Source: Aureibacter tunicatorum (GTDB lineage Bacteria > Bacteroidota > Bacteroidia > Cytophagales > Cyclobacteriaceae). Taken from it: 64,000 nucleotides of DNA. Position 1 is the first letter of the stretch. Each line of letters starts with the position of its first letter. The notes under the pieces are model-generated. The model ran no database searches, was not told the origin of the DNA, and was given only the letters and a program-made list of their open reading frames with translations. The stretch is taken from NCBI RefSeq assembly GCF_036492635.1, contig NZ_AP025308.1, positions 1 through 64,000 on the forward strand, given 5' to 3'. Of the stretch, positions 38,601 to 46,430 are shown piece by piece. Position numbers and translations under genes: made by a program.

Positions 38601-40037
38601 ACATCAGCAGTATTGTCAGGCACAGAGTTAACGATATCTATAGAAAATGGAGCATCAACAACAGTTGATTTGGCTGACTTAGAAGGAAGCGATAATCAAT
38701 CGATTTCTTATGATGCAACTTCTCACATTATAACTTTAGAAGACGGAGGAACAGTTGACCTTTCAGGCTTGGTAAGTTCAGATAATCAGAACTTAACTTC
38801 TGCAAGTCTATCGGGAACTGAATTGACGATTTCGATTGAAGATGGAGATCCCGTTACTGTTGATTTAGCGGACTTGCAAAATGGTGTCAATACTGATGCT
38901 CAAGGAGTAGATTCTTTTACAAAAGATGCCAATGGTAAATTTGTCATCTCTTTAGATAATAACGATAGTGAAGCTACGCTTAATCCAATATCAGATAATA
39001 AAGTGCTTGTAGGTACTATACAAGGAACAGTCGAAAAAGGATTTGATAGTGATCAATTTGATATCTCAGGTACAGATATAAAATTAAATGCAGAAACAGG
39101 GACGGATGGTCAAGTCTTGAAAATTGTCGGAGGAAATGTAGAGTGGGCTGATAATGATGCTATGCCTACTCTTGCTGATGGAAATATGTGGATTGGAAAT
39201 GCAGGCACTGCAACTTCTAGAGCTTATAATACAAATCATTTTTTCTTGAATGGAAGTAGTCAATTCTCTTTGAATAATGTTCCTTATGCTAAAGTAACCA
39301 CAGGAGGTTCATCAGACAATGGTAAAGTTTTAACTGTTAAAAATGGAATAGCATCTTGGGAAAGTTCTACCACTAATGGAGATATAAATACTGGTGATAT
39401 CAAAGGAACAGGAAATGATGGAATCAGAAGTACTATTAATATTGGAGGAACAGACCCATATTGTGATGTTGAATTAAGAGTCAATGGTAATATTTATATG
39501 GCTAAAGATTGTGGTGTTGGAGATATTTCCAATGTCAGATACTTTACTAGTGAATATATTAATGCTAATGAGAATGGAACAACTATTAGCGCTGCTGGAG
39601 ATAGAGTAAGAATTCAAGATGCTTTAGAAGTTTATGGGTTTATTTGGGCTAGTGGAACAATAAACACATCTGATGAAAGACTCAAATCAAATGTAAATAC
39701 TATTTCAAATGCACTAAATACTGTTATGAAATTGAGAGGAACTTCTTACAAATGGAAATCTTCAAATAAACAAGACCTAGGAGTGATAGCTCAAGAGGTT
39801 GAAAAAGTATTACCATCATTAGTTCATACAGATGAAAAAGGGTTTAAAGCAGTTAGCTACAATGGCCTGATCCCAGTCCTAATCGAAGCGATCAAAGAAC
39901 AACAACAGATCATCGAAGGTTTGAAATCTGACAACGCTTCAGCAGAAGCTAAGTATGAGGAAGTAAAAGCTCAGAATGACGCATTGTTGAAGGATATTGA
40001 ATTGATCAAGCAACATTTGCAGATCACCTCAAAATAA
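35652..40037 (+). CDS. Exported repeat protein with Peptidase_S74 chaperone domain (second fibre)
   Basis: This 1461-residue protein has the same plan as the giant protein at 21219. It has a signal peptide ending near DVIAQ and a head with NNVGIGTNEPNKNAILHL and GLIIPRLSNSQR. A coiled-coil stalk follows with three near-identical 21-residue repeats (TDITNLDGRVSTNETN). Residues 322-1042 are seven 103-residue units, and a 38-residue partial unit follows. The S74 domain begins at Ser1340 (SDERLKSNV, LGVIAQEVEKVLP), keeping the Ser and the Lys five residues on. A C-terminal coiled coil ends in HLQITSK, close to the QLQISGK of the giant protein. It should form a trimeric fibre with autocleavage. 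The T9SS gene downstream suggests a cell-surface location. Confidence 0.8.
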   Translation: MNSKFNPLKLLVSAGLITSIAFTGGDVIAQNNVGIGTNEPNKNAILHLESKDGNQGLIIPRLSNSQRVTLGNNLSLKDEGLMVFDNDEEKIYYWSGDLSKWIPTNIGGIKSFDEENDQLVLVGGETISVKKYQNQINDITTTITNKFIEIDNELVDLDNTKADKTDLDDLTSRVSDNEVNIENNTNSITTIEGNIVNLDGRVSTNETNITQNTTDITNLDGRVSTNETNITQNTTDITNLDGRVSTNETNITQNTTDITNLDGRVSVNETNIADNTQKIDDHILNDGDLDSSNEIQDLALNGNLLSIESGNSVDLTAYLDNTDNQNLTAASLSGTELTISIEDGDPVTVDLIDLQGEVNSDEQDLTSAVLSGTELTISIENGASTTVDLAALEGSDNQSISYDATSHIITLEDGGTVDLSGLVSSDNQNLTSASLSGTELTISIEDGNPVTVDLIDLQGEVNSDEQDLTSAVLSGTELTISIENGASTTVDLAALEGSDDQSISYDATSHIITLEDGGTVDLSGLVSSDNQNLTSASLSGTELTISIEDGSPVTVDLADLQNGVNSDEQDLTSAVLSGTELTISIENGASTTVDLAALEGSDNQSISYDATSHIITLEDGGTVDLSGLVSSDNQNLTAASLSGTELTISIEDGDPVTVDLADLQNGVNFDEQDLTSAVLSGTELTISIENGASTTVDLAALEGSDNQSISYDATSHIITLEDGGTVDLSGLVSSDNQNLTAASLSGTELTISIEDGDPVTVDLADLQNGVNFDEQDLTSAVLSGTELTISIENGASTTVDLAALEGSDNQSISYDATSHIITLEDGGTVDLSGLVSSDNQNLTAASLSGTELTISIEDGDPVTVDLADLQNGVNSDEQDLTSAELSGTELTISIENGASTTVDLADLEGSDNQSISYDATSHIITLEDGGTVDLSDLVSSDNQNLTAASLTGTELTISIEDGNPVTVDLVDLQNGVNSDEQDLTSAVLSGTELTISIENGASTTVDLADLEGSDNQSISYDATSHIITLEDGGTVDLSGLVSSDNQNLTSASLSGTELTISIEDGDPVTVDLADLQNGVNTDAQGVDSFTKDANGKFVISLDNNDSEATLNPISDNKVLVGTIQGTVEKGFDSDQFDISGTDIKLNAETGTDGQVLKIVGGNVEWADNDAMPTLADGNMWIGNAGTATSRAYNTNHFFLNGSSQFSLNNVPYAKVTTGGSSDNGKVLTVKNGIASWESSTTNGDINTGDIKGTGNDGIRSTINIGGTDPYCDVELRVNGNIYMAKDCGVGDISNVRYFTSEYINANENGTTISAAGDRVRIQDALEVYGFIWASGTINTSDERLKSNVNTISNALNTVMKLRGTSYKWKSSNKQDLGVIAQEVEKVLPSLVHTDEKGFKAVSYNGLIPVLIEAIKEQQQIIEGLKSDNASAEAKYEEVKAQNDALLKDIELIKQHLQITSK
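36255..36450 (+). repeat. 63-bp coiled-coil repeats in the second fibre gene
   Basis: About three nearly identical 63-bp copies encode NITQNTTDITNLDGRVSTNE-type residues. The 21-residue length equals three heptads, as expected for a trimeric coiled-coil stalk. Confidence 0.8.
36615..38891 (+). repeat. Seven 309-bp repeats plus a partial eighth
   Basis: Each 103-residue unit joins three related modules of 38, 35 and 30 residues (NQNLTAASLSGTELTISIED, EQDLTSAVLSGTELTISIEN and NQSISYDATSHIITLEDGG types). Seven units fill 36615-38777 exactly. The partial unit (first module) runs to 38891. The third module is similar to the half-unit of the giant protein. Confidence 0.9.
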
Positions 40038-40046
40038 ATCGTTTGT

Positions 40047-40065
40047 GAGGGAGATTACCTCCCTC
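40047..40065 (+). terminator. Hairpin between the second fibre gene and its T9SS partner
   Basis: GAGGGAG (40047-40053) pairs with CTCCCTC (40059-40065) around ATTAC, then CTTTCTTT. It takes the same place as the hairpin at 34106-34125, with different arm sequences. Confidence 0.6.
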
Positions 40066-40094
40066 CTTTCTTTACCTAAAACGAATTATTTACT

Positions 40095-41435
40095 ATGAAC
40101 AAAAATATCATACTGGGAAGTTTGGGTTTATTGGCTTTGACGTCTTTTGGCGCTAATGCTCAAACTCTTCAAAATAATGGCCAGCATATTTATGTTAGCG
40201 ATCAGGCGATATTGCATGTCAATGGTGATTTGTCAAATACAGGAACTATTGAGAATAAAACCGGAGATATAAAAGAAGGCGGCAATATGACTGTGGTTGG
40301 AGATTTCTCCAATCAAAATCAATATAGCTCAGAATTAGGGAATTTGATTGTTTCTGGTTCTGTTGTTAATGCTCCAACTGCGAAAATAGTGAATGATCAT
40401 GAAAATGGTCAAATTGTTGTCGCAGGTGATTGGTTGAACCAAGGAGGCTATGAAGGCGAAGGCTGGATAGAACTTAATGGGGATGACCAGTTGGTAAGTA
40501 ATAGCGGAATTGATATAGCTCAATTGCAAACAAGTGGAGCAGGTAATAAAAATATCGAGGGCGACCTTAGAATTACTCGCACATTTCAGTTAGATGCTGG
40601 TGTCTTCTTCACTGGAGAGTCGAATAAGATGATTTTGGGAATTGATTCCGAGGTCATAGAATCGCTTGACGGAACATCATTTGTTGATGGAAAATTATAT
40701 CATGAGATAAGAACCGAGGAAATGTATTTTCCGCTAGGCAAAAATGGAAGGTATTTGCCTGCATCAACTATTGAAGTTACTGGGAGTACAGGCACATTGC
40801 TAGCTTTGGAAGCATTTGACAGTAATCCTGACCCAAAAAATGGATTGAATATCGACGATGTGGTTGAAACATCAAGATGGGAAAAAACTGTTGAAGGCAA
40901 GTTGGAAAGCGGAAAGATTACTATTTCTTTTTCTTCAGAGGAAGGCATGACAAATCCAAAAGGTTTGAAAGGAATCGTAGTAGCTGAAGCTAGAGAAGTT
41001 GGAACAGAATTTAGAAGTATGGGGTATTCAGTTCAAGCTGAAGATCTTTATGAGAGTTTTGTAACCAGTGCAAAGCATTTTGATACTGAGCTGGCTTTCA
41101 ATGTTTATGCAGTAGGACTGGACTATTCAGACAAGGATCCATTTTACATACCTAATGCTTTGACACCATTGGCTAATGATTCAGAGGATCAATCAGCGAG
41201 AATTTATTCTCAATTTATGACAGAAAAAGAATTTTCTTTTATTGTTTATGATAGATGGGGGAATAAAGTTTTCGAATCGAATTCTATTGAGTATATGAGA
41301 AATACCGGATGGAAGGGAGAAAATCAGGCGACTAAATCCGATGCCCTAGCTGATACTTATGATTATGTATTGATTGGCGAGCTGGAGAATGGTAGACAAA
41401 TTTCCGGCAAGGGAGTTATAACTGTTTTAAGATAA
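40095..41435 (+). CDS. T9SS type-B sorted surface protein (second module)
   Basis: The 446-residue paralogue of the protein at 34155 has a signal peptide ending near GANAQ. The middle region shares VDGKLYHEIRTEEMYFPLGKN and LALEAFDSNPDPKNGLNIDD with its paralogue. The C-terminal 95 residues are a clear CHU_C/type-B sorting domain: FYIPNALTPLANDSED, FSFIVYDRWGNKVFES, GWKGEN, DTYDYVL and GKGVITVLR. It should be exported by the type IX system with the PorP/SprF protein encoded 26 bp downstream. A link with the S74 fibre upstream is inferred from the repeated gene order. Confidence 0.8.
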   Translation: MNKNIILGSLGLLALTSFGANAQTLQNNGQHIYVSDQAILHVNGDLSNTGTIENKTGDIKEGGNMTVVGDFSNQNQYSSELGNLIVSGSVVNAPTAKIVNDHENGQIVVAGDWLNQGGYEGEGWIELNGDDQLVSNSGIDIAQLQTSGAGNKNIEGDLRITRTFQLDAGVFFTGESNKMILGIDSEVIESLDGTSFVDGKLYHEIRTEEMYFPLGKNGRYLPASTIEVTGSTGTLLALEAFDSNPDPKNGLNIDDVVETSRWEKTVEGKLESGKITISFSSEEGMTNPKGLKGIVVAEAREVGTEFRSMGYSVQAEDLYESFVTSAKHFDTELAFNVYAVGLDYSDKDPFYIPNALTPLANDSEDQSARIYSQFMTEKEFSFIVYDRWGNKVFESNSIEYMRNTGWKGENQATKSDALADTYDYVLIGELENGRQISGKGVITVLR

Positions 41436-41461
41436 ATTAATTCATACTCGAACTATTTATT

Positions 41462-42538
41462 ATGAATAAGAAAAATTACATAAAGATAATAGCTTGGATT
41501 GGATTGATGGTTTTTATGACAGTCCAAGCGAAAAAAACGGTAGCGCAAGACGCTTCATTTTCGCAATATTATGCGGCGCCGTTATTGCTTAATCCTGCGC
41601 TTTCGGGAAACCAGACATCGACTTACTTTGGAGCGAATTATCGCCAAAAGTGGAGAGATAAGAACTTTCCGATCAATCAAATGCAGTTTTCAGCAATACA
41701 CCCGATAATCAGCAAAAGAGGTATGAAACATAATCACTTGGGTGGCGTAGGAGTATCTTTTTACAATGAAACATCTGGTAATGAGAGAGCTCTTAAACAA
41801 ACAAGTGTGAGATTGAATGCCGCTTATAATTTGTTTTTTGACAGAGGAAATCAGAAGATTTCTTTTGGCATTAACGGTGGATTTGGCCAAAGATCTTTTG
41901 ATTACGCTAATCTGAAATGGGGAACACAGTACGATAACTATTTTGGATATAATCCAAGTATACAGTCTTCTGTAGAGCAAGACGGTTTGTTGAATGATAG
42001 AGTTAGCTATCCAGTATTTGGTGGTGGAGTTATGTGGTTTTACTCTCCTAAATCAAGAAGAGGCAAAGCGCATGTTTCTTATTTTGCAGGATTTTCAGCT
42101 GAAAATTTAAATCAACCGGATGTTTCCTTTACAAGTGCTGAAGGTTCAAAGCATGAACTTCCAGTATTATACAAAGTGAATGCGGGTATCAACTTCACTC
42201 CCGCTTCTGAGTTATTCAAAATTTCACCAAACTTGCTGTATCAGTCAAGAGATGGTCAAGATCAGTTGAATATTGGAGCATATGGAACTTACTACTTGAG
42301 TAGCTCAAAGTTTCGCAAGGACTTCAAAAGTTTGATTATTGGAGCTTGGTATCGTGTTAATGACGCATTTATAATGAATGTTGGCTATGAAACCCCAAGA
42401 TACTCTGTGGGTGTAAGTTATGATACCAATACTACTTATTTGGATTATAATCTGGCTGGAGGTTCGGCTTTGGAAGTATCGCTTTCATATAAGCTAAAGC
42501 GAAAGAAAAAGCAGAAATTTAGCACTCCAATGATGTAA
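41462..42538 (+). CDS. PorP/SprF family type IX secretion outer-membrane protein
   Basis: The 358-residue protein has a signal peptide ending near TVAQD. It then follows the PorP/SprF pattern: ASFSQYYAAPLLLNPALSG, YRQKWRD, FSAIHPI, LGGVGVSFYNE, then beta-strands of a small barrel and GAWYRVNDAFIMNVGYE. Members of this family are partners of type-B substrates and help secrete or anchor them. It is the last gene of the second module and may also serve the first module, which lacks its own copy. Confidence 0.88.
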   Translation: MNKKNYIKIIAWIGLMVFMTVQAKKTVAQDASFSQYYAAPLLLNPALSGNQTSTYFGANYRQKWRDKNFPINQMQFSAIHPIISKRGMKHNHLGGVGVSFYNETSGNERALKQTSVRLNAAYNLFFDRGNQKISFGINGGFGQRSFDYANLKWGTQYDNYFGYNPSIQSSVEQDGLLNDRVSYPVFGGGVMWFYSPKSRRGKAHVSYFAGFSAENLNQPDVSFTSAEGSKHELPVLYKVNAGINFTPASELFKISPNLLYQSRDGQDQLNIGAYGTYYLSSSKFRKDFKSLIIGAWYRVNDAFIMNVGYETPRYSVGVSYDTNTTYLDYNLAGGSALEVSLSYKLKRKKKQKFSTPMM

Positions 42539-42562
42539 TATATTATCTAGTTTAAATACTTA

Positions 42563-42590
42563 AGCTGTCCCGAAAGGGATGGCTTTTTTT
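42563..42590. terminator. Terminator of the second fibre module
   Basis: AGCTGTCCC (42563-42571) pairs with GGGATGGCT (42576-42584) around a GAAA loop, followed by a T-run. It overlaps the stop end of the convergent transporter gene. Confidence 0.88.
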
Positions 42591-43518
42591 ATGCGTTTTG
42601 ATTTTTTGAAATGATATATATTCCAGTTAATACGAGCACCCCGCCAGGGAGCAAAGTAATTGAAGGAGTCTCGTTTAAGAACACAAAAGCATAGATTGTT
42701 GCGAATACGGGCTCGAGAAGAAGTATGCTTGTAACCAATAAGGTGGGCAAATGCATGCTGGAAAAACTAAAACCTAATGTTGGCAGCATAGTCGCTATTA
42801 GTCCTAGACCTACGTAATAAACAATTTCATCAAAATTTGGCTCTTGTATATTTTGCAGATTAATAGATAAAAGTGAAAAGCAAAGAAAAGCCCCAATGAT
42901 AGAGGCAACGCCAGTGGTAACAAGAATGTCCGGAGCTTTTGAGGCTTTTTTAAGCCTTGAGTATGTTGTTGAATAAACGGCTAACAGGGAAGCGACTCCT
43001 AATGCAGCTAGATTGCCTGATATATGATCTACTTCTTTTTGAGGCAAGCCGAATATCTCCGGAGACAAAACAATGAACACTCCAATGAAAGCCATGACGA
43101 AGCCTAATAATTCTGTACGCTTGATTTTCTCCCTTTTTATTAATTTATAAATAAATATAAAAATGGGAGTTACAGTCATTAGCAAGGCAGTTTCTCCAAT
43201 GGGAGATCTTGTATAAGCGTATGTTGCCAATAAATAGCATGTATAGAAAATTGCTCCAAGAATAAGCGTATGGCTTTTAGAGAATTGTCTGAAAAGTTCG
43301 GAGCTGTTATTGCTAAACAGTATCATTGGAATTATGACTATAGCTCCTATAGCCATTCTTATGGAAGCAATACTCAGATAATCCGTGTGAGGCAATAAAC
43401 GTATAAAAATGCCGGAAGCACCCCAAGCCATAACAGTGCAAATTGCGATGCTGACTTTTTGGTTGCTGATTGAGGGTGTAGCGGTTTTTTCCATTTTTTT
43501 CATTAGTGGGAAATGCAT
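42589..43518 (-). CDS. EamA/DMT family permease
   Basis: The 309-residue membrane protein has about ten hydrophobic segments in two EamA halves (about 22-155 and 170-305). Motifs include MAWGASGIFIRLLP in the first helix, SPIGETALLMTVTPIFIF, and LLLEPVFATIYAFVFLNETPS near the end of the second half. The substrate is unknown; relatives export amino acids or metabolites. Two further Met codons at residues 6 and 9 could be the true start (43494 for the latter). The start lies directly beside the inverted repeat at 43521-43543. Confidence 0.8.
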   Translation of the reverse strand: MHFPLMKKMEKTATPSISNQKVSIAICTVMAWGASGIFIRLLPHTDYLSIASIRMAIGAIVIIPMILFSNNSSELFRQFSKSHTLILGAIFYTCYLLATYAYTRSPIGETALLMTVTPIFIFIYKLIKREKIKRTELLGFVMAFIGVFIVLSPEIFGLPQKEVDHISGNLAALGVASLLAVYSTTYSRLKKASKAPDILVTTGVASIIGAFLCFSLLSINLQNIQEPNFDEIVYYVGLGLIATMLPTLGFSFSSMHLPTLLVTSILLLEPVFATIYAFVFLNETPSITLLPGGVLVLTGIYIISKNQNA

Positions 43519-43520
43519 TT

Positions 43521-43543
43521 AATTGACATGATAAATGTCAATT
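43521..43543. promoter_or_regulatory. Inverted repeat at the transporter start (candidate operator)
   Basis: AATTGACAT (43521-43529) and ATGTCAATT (43535-43543) are perfect 9-bp arms around GATAA, immediately upstream of the minus-strand transporter. It could bind a repressor or form a leader hairpin. Confidence 0.4.
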
Positions 43544-43704
43544 TCAAAACTAGAAATGCTTGCTATCGTTCAGTCTTATCCATTAAGATTTGAATATTTG
43601 CGATAATTTTTTTTCATATCGATTTATTTTAGCGGATAAGAAAGATATTTACTGAACGCTATTTAATTATTCAAGTTAAACGTAAAGGACGAACGAGGGG
43701 TGAT

Positions 43705-45252
43705 ATGGTGTATGAAGGTAAGTCTTGGCAAGCACGGAATAATAGAATAAAAGCATCAAAGCTTAGATCAGGTCTTGCAAGAGCGCCCATTCAAGCGATG
43801 ATGAGAAGGTTCTTCAAGAAGGATGGTGATGACGATGAGAGAAGAAGACAGCATAGGCATCCGCCCAGAGTAATTCCCATGGATCGCTTGAGTATATTTG
43901 AACAATCGGATGATTATGTTAGAATTGATACTGAAAATGGGCAGCAACCATTCTCACAGCCTCAACAAACTGAAGGAGCTTCTCTTGTTGGAAATGGGCA
44001 AGATGACAGGCCTCCAGGTTATGATAGCCATACTGATTTCACTGAAACGTATGTGCATAGGGCTGTTCAAAGTGGACAGACGCCAGATCCGCAAACGTCG
44101 CAAGTTGCTCCTTTATATGATAGGCACAGAGAATTTACCGAGACATATAGAGAAAGACAAGGCATCGCACCTGGACAAAGTTCTAGTGTAACTTCAGATC
44201 ATGTTTCTCCTTCGCCATTGTCAAGCTTGCCGGTCATTGGCTCTTTGGTAAACATGTTTTCAGGGCAAAGTAGAAGGCAAAGATCTGCTCAACCAAATCC
44301 TACGAGGAGTTTATCAACTATAATTGAGCAGGAAGACCGACCAGTTTCTGCGAGACCATCAAATTTACCTACTTGGTCTATTCCTTCGGCATCTCCAAGC
44401 GAGACATTGTCAGAGAGACTGATGCGCCAAAAAACAGAAGCGACAAGAAAAAAGTATTCTTCTGCATCGGATATGCCAACAGGATATTCAGGTGAAGGGC
44501 CAGAAGTCTTTGATAGAAGAAATTTTCGCAAGCATTTTGACGAACCTAAAGAGGCTAATGCAAGCTATTTGGAATACTTACATTTCTATAGATCAAGAGG
44601 ACATCACTTTGTAAAGCATCTAGGCTTAGCCATATCGCCAGAAGGAACGGATGATTATTATTTGACGCATTTATACGAGCAATTTTCACAAGACTTATTA
44701 ATAAAGTGTAGAGAGTTAATCGCTGAAAACCCTTCGTGCGGGCCGAAGGAAATTCTGAAATTGTTGTTTGCAGAGGCTCATGCTATGAATCAAAGTAATG
44801 GAGGAATGTATAATCGCCAGTATTTGGAAGGTCTTTGTCATTTAGCTTACCATCAATATGTTGATGAAGAAAGAAGCCTTAGAAGTATCAGTCGCAGGTC
44901 TGAATTCGCTAAAATGGATGTGAATGATACCGACTTTTTGGATACAATAATGGAATTTGACCCTGATACGATTACTGATGATGTATTAAGAACCAAAGGC
45001 GTTGTTTCTCCTATGGATTCGAGCGAAGCAAGAAGAAAACAATTGGCAAGGAAGTATAAGGATTTATATTTTTCAACAATTAGAAATGCCCGACAAAACA
45101 GGATGCATGAAAAGAGACATGATGATGCTATGTCCGAAATCATGATGTTTATTAAGTCGCAATTGCTATTTCAATATGAGGAGCTTTTCAATGATCATGT
45201 GGTGGAAGGTTTGGCTCTTAGGATTCTTTTTGAGCTCAGAGAGAAGAGATGA
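43705..45252 (+). CDS. Unrecognised protein with disordered N-terminal half and helical C-terminal domain
   Basis: I do not recognise this 515-residue protein. Residues 1-60 are strongly basic. Residues 60-270 are rich in Gln, Ser, Pro and Thr and look disordered. They contain a duplicated motif, YDSHTDFTETY (106-116) and YDRHREFTETY (138-148); the first is preceded by PP, forming PPGY (103-106). Residues about 280-515 look folded and helical (YLEYLHFYRSRGHHFVKHLG, LYEQFSQDLLIKCRELI, EIMMFIKSQLLFQYEELF). There is no signal peptide or membrane segment. A Shine-Dalgarno-like GAGGGG lies six bases before the ATG. The gene stands alone. It could be a secreted effector or a structural protein, but no function can be assigned. 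Confidence 0.6.
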   Translation: MVYEGKSWQARNNRIKASKLRSGLARAPIQAMMRRFFKKDGDDDERRRQHRHPPRVIPMDRLSIFEQSDDYVRIDTENGQQPFSQPQQTEGASLVGNGQDDRPPGYDSHTDFTETYVHRAVQSGQTPDPQTSQVAPLYDRHREFTETYRERQGIAPGQSSSVTSDHVSPSPLSSLPVIGSLVNMFSGQSRRQRSAQPNPTRSLSTIIEQEDRPVSARPSNLPTWSIPSASPSETLSERLMRQKTEATRKKYSSASDMPTGYSGEGPEVFDRRNFRKHFDEPKEANASYLEYLHFYRSRGHHFVKHLGLAISPEGTDDYYLTHLYEQFSQDLLIKCRELIAENPSCGPKEILKLLFAEAHAMNQSNGGMYNRQYLEGLCHLAYHQYVDEERSLRSISRRSEFAKMDVNDTDFLDTIMEFDPDTITDDVLRTKGVVSPMDSSEARRKQLARKYKDLYFSTIRNARQNRMHEKRHDDAMSEIMMFIKSQLLFQYEELFNDHVVEGLALRILFELREKR

Positions 45253-45287
45253 CAATGTTTTGATAGTGTCATTTTTCGAATTTATTT

Positions 45288-45295
45288 TAACTTTG
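45288..45295 (+). promoter_or_regulatory. Candidate -7 promoter element of rlmG
   Basis: TAACTTTG matches TAnnTTTG 25 bp before the rlmG start. A TTTG lies at 45259-45262, slightly further than the usual spacing. Confidence 0.4.
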
Positions 45296-45320
45296 CCCAC
45301 TACAATTTGAAGCTAGGAAG

Positions 45321-46430
45321 ATGAAAGAGTATATAGGAAGCAATTCAAAATATAAGTTTGATAGATATCCCAAATCAAATAATAGATCCCTGCAACCATG
45401 GAATGCCGGAAATGAGCTTGTACTAGAATATTTGGAGGAAAACAATTTCGATGAGGTTTCTCCTTTGATTTACAATGACAGGTTTGGGTTCTTTCTTGTC
45501 AACTTGAATGGGCAGGAACCTTTGATGGTTTATAATTATCGTTCTCAATTGAAATCATGGACAAATAATCTAAAACTTAATCAGCTTGAGAATTTATATT
45601 TTGACACTATGAGTCCTTTGGACGTTGAGCTTGGGTTGAATGCTGATTTGGCCATAATTGACATACCAAAATCATTGGAACTTTTTGAATTGTATTTGAT
45701 TCATGCTTCTTCTCATTTAAGCAATGATTGCACAGTAATTTGCTCATTTATGACCAAGCATTTTTCACCTAAAATGCTTAAAGTTGCCGAGAAATATTTT
45801 GAGAATATTACTCAAAGCAGAGCAAAAAAGAAATCCAGACTTTTAATTTTGAAAAGCAAAAAAGAGCTTAGCTCAAATATTTCGGACTGTGTAAATGAAA
45901 TAAAGCTAAAAGAGGGTAATAGTTTGCATCAATACTATGGAGTATTCTCTTCAGGTGGCGTTGATATAGCAACGCAGTTTTTTATCGATGAAATGTTGTT
46001 GAATGAAGAGCAAAAAGTGCTGGATTTAGCATCTGGAAATGGAGTGATTGGGTATGAAATAAGCAAGAAACTTCCAAATGCTGAATTTCATTTTTTGGAT
46101 GACTCATTATTAGCGATAGCTTCTTCCAAAATCAATTTGAAAGATAAAAACGCTCGTTTTTATTTTGAAGATACTTTGGATAAACTCGATGACAATAATT
46201 ATGATTTGGTGGTTTCAAACCCTCCTTTTCACTTTGAGCATGAGAATAATATCGAGGTTGCGATAAGCTTGTTTGAAGAAACAAAAAGAGTTCTTAAGAA
46301 TGGAGGCAGTTTTCAATTGGTCGCCAATACGCATTTGAACTACAAAACGCATTTGACTAAAATTTTTGATGAAGTGAATATTTTAGCTGATAATGAGAGG
46401 TTTGTTGTTTACAAATGCATTAAAAGTTAA
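45321..46430 (+). CDS. rlmG: 23S rRNA (guanine-N2)-methyltransferase, RlmG/RsmC type
   Basis: The 369-residue protein has the two-domain RsmC/RlmG layout. The N-terminal domain shows RYPKSNNRSLQPWNAGNELVL, like the start of RlmG (RYP...LQ.W.A), and NDRFGFF. The catalytic domain has the SAM motif L234DLASGNGVIG and the target-base motif SN300PPFHFEH. RlmG methylates G1835 of 23S rRNA; RsmC, acting on 16S rRNA, is the alternative. The gene overlaps the convergent ThiE/TenI-like gene by four bases at the 3' end. Confidence 0.8.
   Translation: MKEYIGSNSKYKFDRYPKSNNRSLQPWNAGNELVLEYLEENNFDEVSPLIYNDRFGFFLVNLNGQEPLMVYNYRSQLKSWTNNLKLNQLENLYFDTMSPLDVELGLNADLAIIDIPKSLELFELYLIHASSHLSNDCTVICSFMTKHFSPKMLKVAEKYFENITQSRAKKKSRLLILKSKKELSSNISDCVNEIKLKEGNSLHQYYGVFSSGGVDIATQFFIDEMLLNEEQKVLDLASGNGVIGYEISKKLPNAEFHFLDDSLLAIASSKINLKDKNARFYFEDTLDKLDDNNYDLVVSNPPFHFEHENNIEVAISLFEETKRVLKNGGSFQLVANTHLNYKTHLTKIFDEVNILADNERFVVYKCIKS

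Noticed and set aside
21219-42538. Prophage with tail-fibre genes, suggested by the S74 domains
   Set aside because: No capsid, terminase, portal, integrase or lysis gene is nearby, and the partner genes are T9SS type-B substrates and PorP/SprF.
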